Assembly (NCBI GenBank): GCA_013396525.1
Contig: VWYX01000354.1
Coordinates: 64,044 to 128,043, forward strand
Length of the DNA stretch: 64,000 nucleotides
Direction: 5' to 3'
Origin: Chaetorhynchus papuensis
Lineage: Eukaryota; Chordata; Aves; Passeriformes; Rhipiduridae
Position 1 is the first letter of the stretch. Every line of letters begins with the position of its first letter. Position numbers and translations under genes: made by a program. The notes beneath the pieces are model-generated. The model saw only the letters and a program-made list of their open reading frames with translations. It was not told where the DNA came from and did not search any database. Shown one piece after another: positions 57,421 to 64,000 of this stretch.

Positions 57421-60400
57421 ATTTGGGATGGAAACTAAACTTTTTAATGTTCTTCCTCTACCTTCCTCCCACAAAAGTTACTGTTTTGTTGGCATGCCCC
57501 ACACATTTCCAAGAAAATCAAAACTCTCAGTGTCACAAATAGTCACCTCACCTCACCTCAAGGTGGCTTCTCCTTCTATCCCCAGCCCCTCCTGCTACAA
57601 CTCTCCCTGCACCCTCCTTTCCTCTCTGCCTTGCAGGGAAGAGTGAGGGGAATGCTAAGGGGCAGCAGGTCTGGCACAGGGGTAGAAAAAGAAACTTTGC
57701 CTCTCCTCCAGGGATGGGAGGGACAGGGAGGCTGAGACACAAAACACACACTGTGGTTTGCAGGCTCCCGAGCAGCGAAGAGGCGGCTGATGAGCTGAGC
57801 GGAGGCACCCGAATGAGGTCCTGACCAAAGGACTCTTATCAGATCACAGATAGGCACCAGGCAAAGCTTCAACAGAGTTCCCATTACAGTCAGTGCTCTG
57901 CTGAAGGCTTCAAAGCCGCTAGTGCTCCGTGCATAATCATCTCTGCAGACTACATGGGAGGAAGACATGCCCAAGACATCTCTGGAAGATAAGCCAACTT
58001 TATGTTGGCTCTGCACGTCTTCCCAGGCCAGTCCCTCCCATTCACCTCAAAGAAATTAAAAAGAAATATGTGAATTTTTGTGTTTAACTCTCATTACCTG
58101 TGGGCAGGAGAGTTCACATTTTTTCTCTAACACAGAGATTCACAGACAGTGAAAATTACAGCTCACATCCTCTTTGCATTCTTTGAGCAAAAAGACCTCA
58201 CTGAAATCCTGGAGGAACTGTGCCAGAGAACAAATTAATGATACAATGTGTCTCCAATAAAATTAGGAAGTGGGGAGGATGAGAGGAGCAAGTCTTAAAG
58301 AGTTTATTTAACTCTCAGAAGGTAGTTATTCCTGTCTTGTATCTCACCAGTGCAGACGCATCTGCAAACCCACCATGGCATGAGAGAGAGAGAATGCAGA
58401 GCATCTCCTGGGGCAGATCTCAATGAGTGACGGCTGCTCTCCAGGTGCTGCCGTTTGTTAGGAGTTTCAGACTCTGCTTTCTTACATTCATCAAGAAAAA
58501 ATGGCAGAGATTTTTTTTTTTTAAGGTAATGTGGGTGTTTGAGTATTGGGTTCACACAATGCTGAAAAACATGTCTGACTCTGCATGGATGGGAGTTGGT
58601 ATCTGAAATAAGTTTGATTTTTTAATTTGCTGTGGACCAACCCAGCCCTGACTGAGCACTGATAGCTGAGGCTCATAAGCATCCGAACAGAAGTAAATGC
58701 ATAACAGGGAGAGAGAATACGTCCAAGCGTGCACAGATACCACTGTTTGTATTAGCTGGTTTTCAAAATGTCAACAGCTTGCTTTCACTGATGATAGACC
58801 AGCACATTAGTCCACTGAAACTGGTCCAGATTTTTTTCAGAGAAGGAGTAATTGTTAAAGAGCACTCACTGATAGTCTGTGCTCCAGATATAACCAGTCC
58901 TTACACCAATTGGCAGCATATGGTGTATTTCCTCAAATGACATCTTTTGTCTGTCACAACAGGAGAACAAAATAGTACATTTATTACACAAAGCGTAATC
59001 AGTCAACTCTTTCCCTCCCAAGAAGGAGCCACAGAAGAGGATATTTTTTAGGACCAGATGAATATTGCCATGCTGTTTACAGTTTTGTACGGAGCAGTCC
59101 ACTCTGATGGAACAAAGCACAGGGAATCACACTTGTTGCTCACATCTTAAAATCAAGGTATTATGGGCTAATCATCCCACCTAAAGTACCTATGGGCAAA
59201 GTCCTAATAAGCTACTCCCACATTAGGACTTCAAGAATAAGTATTATTGTTTGTATTTTTTTAATAGAAAAGCTCTCCATCTGTAGAAGACAAAAGAAAA
59301 AAAAAGGAAAAAAGGATCCCAATAATGACTGTATTAAATCTTTCAAAGCAAAAATTTTTAATAAGGGATCTATCACATGGCTGAAGTTCTTTGAGGTGAC
59401 AGTGACATGACTTATAGAGCCTGGGCTCTGTGATCAAAAGGATTACACACATTAGCATCCTACTAATCACAGCAGGACAGGCCGGCCCATCAGGCCAGGA
59501 CTCATGGAGGAGGGATCCATAAACAAACACTTTCCCCTGCTCACAAATGTAGCTGGGAGCAGAAGCGTTCCAAGGCTGGTGTGGTCTTCTCTTCTTTCAA
59601 AGAGATAAGGATTGTGTCTTCTGGAGTAAATAAATTCTCAGCATAGTCTTACACATCTGTTTGTTTACTCATTTTCGGACACCACCATCCTCTCCTGTGT
59701 GTTATCCCTTTTCTATTACCCTTGCACATATAATCAAATGCCCTATCTTCCAGGGCATTGACCCTCTGCTTCTTCCTGTATTACAGACACCTTTGATCTT
59801 TCTTTCTTGGATCTGTGTGTCCTGACTGGTAGTCTCAGCAGGATTTCCCCCTGACCCCTTGCTCCACCAGAAAACAAATGCCAAAGTAGCATTTTAATGC
59901 ATTAGCCTAGAAAAAAACTAGAGAGATGCTTGAGAAGGCTACACACAAGCAATGCTGTGCTGCTGAGGCACTGTGTGTGCTGGGCGAGGCTGCCCACCAG
60001 TAAGGTAAGCCCAGGCTGGTGAAGGGTGACCCAGTTCCTGAGCACAGATAAGGCCCCTGAGCCAACAAGGTGAGCAGTCATCATCACAAGGAGGAAGATG
60101 GACCATCCTGAAATTTCAGAAACAGCTGTTCATTTTTCCCCCTTCATCACACTCTTAGTGACTTGCAGGGTGCCATCAGCATTTTCAAAAAGCAGAACCC
60201 AACCTTTAACTTTTTTTTCCTTTTTCAACTACCTCAGATTTTTTCCTTTGCCTCACCATTTGAGACAGTCCAAGTTATGGCTGACAAATTCCATTAATAT
60301 CCTAACTGTAACACACTTGGGCAAAGAGGTTTCTGAGGCCTTTTGTTCCCTGCAGGCACTGCCAATACCAGAAGAACTGAGGGTTATTTCTAGGTAGATG

Positions 60401-61901
60401 GGAAAAGATGCCATCAGTTCACATAGAGACCTTAACAATTGCATCAGGGCTGCTGAAAGGCTGACCAACCCCTTCCTTCACAGCTGGAACTGGTGAGTAA
60501 GTTTCCCCAGCAAGCCCAAGTCCACTGGCCCTTGCAACAAAGCACAATAACAAGGCTGCAGAAAGCAAGGTAACCCTTTCCACTCAACGTTTAGAAAACA
60601 ACATCTGTTAAAAAACAAACTGGTATAATGGCTTCAGCAAGAGACCCAGAGGATTTCAGAGATGCAACTCGTGGCTTGGTCAACACATTGTGAACAGCAA
60701 ATTACAAGAGAACAATTGTTTCATACCAAGCTCTCCCACCCCTGAACTCCCTCAAGGTTAATTAGGATGGCTTCTGGCCAAATTAATTAGAAGAGAAGAT
60801 TTGGGCAGGACTTTGCTGTGTACTCATAACTAGTTCCAAGGTGACCAAGAAGTTCAGAAATGCCTCACCTTCCAAACAGAGCTTGCTTGGCAAAAAACAA
60901 GCTCACATGTGCCATGTCACTCCTCTGACAATCAGGAGAAACACTTAAAAGTAATGTTTCCCTAACTAAGAGCTAACGTAGAAGAACTTTCTGCATCCTT
61001 CCCACTGAACAATATGCCCTTGTTTATTTTCTGTGTGCTTTTCAGGTCATGAGAGGCCAGTGAAGTTATGCATCTAAAGAACAATATACTACTGTAACAT
61101 GCCAGTTGATACACACAGCCTGGCAGACCCTGAAAGATCCGTCTTTTCCAAAAGCTGGCAAATACATGTTGGAGCATGGAGAAATACTGAACATCAGCAT
61201 AGGAAGGGAGGATGCAGAAGGGCCTAGCCTTTGAAATGACAGACTAAATTGGTCTTTTAATTGGTATTCTAATGTGCCCTGGTGGTGCAGCTTAGAGATG
61301 ATCCTGCCTTGAGGGGCACAGCCATGCCCAGCTTCTCTACCCCAAGGCAGCAGTCTGCCTCCACTTCCTCCTGCTCCTGCTGCATCCTTGGAAAAGGGAA
61401 TAGCTGGCAGGACCACACTTTTTCCTTCAAGTGGTACCATGGTGAGTGGTAGAATGGCACAGCATAGTAAGTGTAGGGCAGACCTAGCCTCTGTGATTAC
61501 AAACCAAGTGCTGGCACAAATAAAGGCTCTGCAAGTGGCTGCATCTCTGATCTGCAGAGCCCTTCTCTGCCATTAATCTGATATTGTTTAGTTTGAAGCC
61601 GGAAGGTTGCTATTTTCCATGTGTCTGTTACCCACAAAAAGCAAGAGCCATTCTGGGCAGAATCGGAACTTCTGAAGTAACAATGAGAAACTGCTTCAGC
61701 TCACGCAAAGAAGTGCAGTTGAATACTTTTCAGCAGGACACAATTCTCATTGTCACTAGCCAAGATTTAATGTCTTGACTCTGTGAATCAGACTGACTAC
61801 TTAGAACAGTTACATCGTGTGTTCACTTAAAGACACGGGCTGGAGAAACTTAACATGTAGAGTCCACACCAATAAAAAGCCATTATTCTCAACTCTTGAC
61901 C

Positions 61902-61929
<28 letters not shown>
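61902..61929 (+). repeat. Poly(A) homopolymer, 28 bp
   Basis: An uninterrupted run of 28 A, followed by ggg and further A-rich sequence. It lies in intron 1 about 300 bp from the CpG island. It may be a retroposon tail or a simple repeat. Confidence 0.9.
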
Positions 61930-61932
<3 letters not shown>

Positions 61933-62199
61933 AAAAAAACCCAAACAACCACCCATACTTAATAGATGCAAGAGTCCTTTGGCACAGATCCAGTGGCAGA
62001 CTAAAGCCATGATTTGCAATTCTGAGGCAATTATGAAATGACATAACAGCACAGATCTCCTTCTGACAGAACAGCTGGGTTTTTGTCTCCTTTGCAGCAG
62101 AACATGGTTTAAAACAACCACCAGAAAGTGAAAAAACCCAAAGAGCCATTTGACTACTGTGTAAATATCGGAGAACAGATAAATACCAAGAGGGGCGGC

Positions 62200-62870
62200 T
62201 CTTGGCTTTTCAGACCCTGGTGCCACATCCTCTCGGGTCGGTAGGAGCCGGCACCGAGCCGCAGCCGGAGCCCCGGTCCCGGGCGCAGGGGAGCACAGCG
62301 ACCGGGGGTGAATGAAGGGGAGCGGCTCCAGCAAGCGGCACCGACCAACTTCCCTGGGACCCCGGCTCAGGGCGAGCTCCCGGGGGATGCTGGCAGAGCG
62401 CCCCGCCAGAGACGGCGGTCACGGGGGGGAAAGAAGAACGAGCAGGTGCAAAGGATGGGAACCCGAGGGATGCGCCCCCCGCTGCCGCGAACCGCCGCCC
62501 GCTCCGGGACACCTCCGAGCGCGGCCGTCCTTCCCCTCCCCGCCTCCTCCGGCTGCCCACCGCCCCCTCCCCGAGCCGCGGGCACTCACCGCTCCGGGCG
62601 GCCGCGCAGGACCCGCGGGTGGCGGCTGGGGCCGCCGCGCTCAGCGGCCGCGGCTGCGGGAGGCGCCGAGCCCGCGGCGGGCGGGGCGGGGCGGGGCGGG
62701 GATGGTGTGGGATGGGCGGGAAGGGAGGGACGGGGAGGTTCGGTGCCGGCGCCCCGCCCGTCCCCCCGCGCCCCGGCCCGCCCCGGGCGGCTCCGCGGGG
62801 CAGCGGCGCTGCGGGCGCTGCGGGAGGCGGGGGCTTCACTCCGAAAAGTTGAACGGGCAGCTCCTGCCTT
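62200..62870 (-). promoter_or_regulatory. JCAD: CpG island, probable JCAD promoter and non-coding exon 1
   Basis: The sequence is very GC-rich with dense CpG. It includes a run of GC boxes (four GGGGCGGGGC-type units at about 62,678-62,700) of the kind bound by SP1/KLF factors. It lies upstream of the JCAD start on the correct strand and ends at a consensus donor. Transcription probably starts between about 62,650 and 62,870, reading left. No TATA box was seen. Long ORFs on both strands here come from high GC content and are not taken as genes. Confidence 0.7.
62591..62860 (-). other. JCAD: Candidate JCAD non-coding exon 1 (5' boundary uncertain)
   Basis: The minus strand reads cccggagcg|GTGAGTGCC, a near-ideal donor, with the last exonic base at 62,590-62,591. 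A reading frame is not needed because the start codon lies in exon 2. The 5' end is only guessed from the CpG-island edge. Sequence support is limited to the donor, the CpG context and the acceptor at exon 2. Confidence 0.5.
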
Positions 62871-64000
62871 TTCTCTCTCGTCACAGCTGAGCACAGCCCA
62901 TGGCTCAGCTGAGGTGAACGACATCAACTTTCTCAGCACGAGGAAAATCTGCAGAAGGGAAGACGGGTCTATCAAGGATGGAGAGGGAACAAGAGCAGAC
63001 CTTTCCAAAACCTGCTGTTCTTGCTGGCACCCGGCCATGCACCCAAAGGGTTGGTCTTCAACATAGTCTTCAAGCGTTCTTGAAGCATTGTTGGTTGCCT
63101 GCTTCCCCACCTCTCCCCTCCCCCTTGTTTATTCAGCTTCTAGAAACAGGTGAATAATTTGCAAATCTGTTTTGCTTTAATGACACTCTCAAAAAAAAAA
63201 GCATGTTTGTGAATCATTTACTTTAGTAATTGGTTGGGCCCATCAACTGTTCGCCCTGTCTTAATTGACTTTTACCCCAGGCTGTCAAAGCGCTTTTACA
63301 CATGTTCATAAATTGAGTCCTATTCAATATTTGCTCTAGTTAATGATGAGAAAACAAGGGCAGTAAAGTTACATGATGAGTCCAAGGTCACGGCAGAAGT
63401 CTGCAGGAGAGCCCAGAACTGAATACAGGTTTTCTGGCGCCCCGGTTTCACAAGGCTCTGGGAGTAATTGTCATTGACCTGCTTTTCTACGGACATCTCC
63501 TTTTGTCTTCCAGCAGTGACGGTCTGAGCCTGCAGCTGCTGACACATGATGCAGCCACCAAGGACAATGCCACCGGCAACAGGGGGACCTTGAGCAAAAC
63601 CCCTTGCACCCTGTCCCTGCAGATTGCATGCGAAGATCTTTGTGGCTTTGCTGGTTGGGAAACACCTGTATTTTCCCATGGTAAAGCCTTGCAGCTGACA
63701 CAGCAGTCAATCAGTAGCAGGTTTAGGTTTTGTCACAGAGCAGTTTCATGTGGGGGCGACAACAGCAAGGGTTTCCATCAAGGAAGCTGTGCTGCCACAA
63801 CTTACTGTTTATTATTTAAATATCTTGACTCTGACAGGCAAAATGGGAGTTCTGGGGGTTTAAAATACTTGTCTCCTCTGTGTTGTAAGAAGAAAATTTC
63901 AGAATGATTTTCTCATCTGCATGGCTGCAGCTCTGAGCTGTTTGTTCTCCCTGGTTGTAGGAGACAGTCCTGTTTATATCCCTTCTTCCCAACACAGAAG
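62870..64000. other. Upstream flank of JCAD, no gene recognised
   Basis: Composition falls back to normal beyond the CpG island. On the plus strand a pyrimidine tract ending in CAG occurs at about 62,866-62,885. It could act as an acceptor for a divergent transcript, but nothing else supports one. The plus-strand open frames at 62.3-63.07 kb and 63.5-63.9 kb show no known domain. In mammals the next gene on this side is MTPAP, and no MTPAP exon was recognised. Confidence 0.5.

Larger units (their letters stand above)
50010..62589 (-). other. JCAD: Probable JCAD intron 1 (about 12.6 kb)
   Basis: If exon 1 ends at the GTGAGT donor (GT at 62,589-62,588) and exon 2 starts at 50,009, this is the first intron. 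Additional 5' non-coding exons inside cannot be excluded. Recognised content: an old CR1 LINE at 55.87-57.42 kb, an A28 homopolymer at 61,902-61,929, a short T run near 58,511, and CT-rich low-complexity sequence at about 54.54-54.90 kb. The remainder shows nothing I can name. Confidence 0.6.

Noticed and set aside
62308..63066. 252-codon ORF on the plus strand across the CpG island, with minus-strand ORFs of 174-224 codons
   Set aside because: High GC content depletes stop codons in all frames. The predicted proteins are low-complexity Pro/Arg/Ala/Gly and overlap each other on both strands.

Overview
The window looks like a piece of a bird chromosome. It holds one recognisable protein-coding gene, large introns, long gene-poor flanks, CpG-island-like patches and remnants of CR1 LINEs. 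One of these remnants has the bird-type CR1 3' end, with repeated ATTCTATG-like octamers at about 24,931-24,940. No prokaryotic gene organisation, tRNA, rRNA or CRISPR array was seen.

The gene is JCAD (junctional cadherin 5 associated, also known as KIAA1462), on the minus strand. I rebuilt it from three coding exons: 49,949-49,648 (start codon, 302 nt), 43,278-39,623 (3,656 nt, one very large exon) and 35,639-35,605 (32 coding nt plus the stop). All splice sites are GT-AG and the phases fit (2, then 1). The total is 3,990 coding nt, or 1,330 codons with no internal stop. A likely non-coding first exon lies in a strong CpG island at about 62.2-62.9 kb, with a donor after 62,590. It would join an acceptor at 50,010, just upstream of the start codon. 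The 3' UTR runs left from 35,604. Candidate poly(A) signals lie at 34.14, 31.06 and 30.19 kb, and the last is the most convincing.

Layout from left to right: 1-7.7 kb is AT-rich intergenic DNA with nothing recognised. At 7.7-8.3 kb is a small GC-rich promoter-like patch with MEF2-like and CTCF-like motifs. 8.3-24.8 kb is intergenic with simple repeats only. A CR1 3' end follows at 24.8-24.9 kb. At 25.2-25.9 kb is a CpG-rich patch with a near-consensus CTCF motif and an (AAAAC)n microsatellite. 25.9-30.2 kb is intergenic. 30.2-35.6 kb is the probable JCAD 3' UTR, with an unexpected GC-rich patch at 32.1-32.4 kb. 35.6-62.6 kb is the JCAD body, with old CR1 copies at 43.5, 45.0 and 55.9-57.4 kb. 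The CpG island promoter is at 62.2-62.9 kb, followed by upstream flank.

In mammals JCAD lies between SVIL and MTPAP (general knowledge). No coding exon of either was recognised here, so the left-hand GC-rich patches may be distal promoters or insulators of the SVIL-JCAD interval. That is inference. I found no clearly new biological system. The most useful results are the exact JCAD gene model, including an easily missed 35-nt terminal exon, and the regulatory candidates around it.
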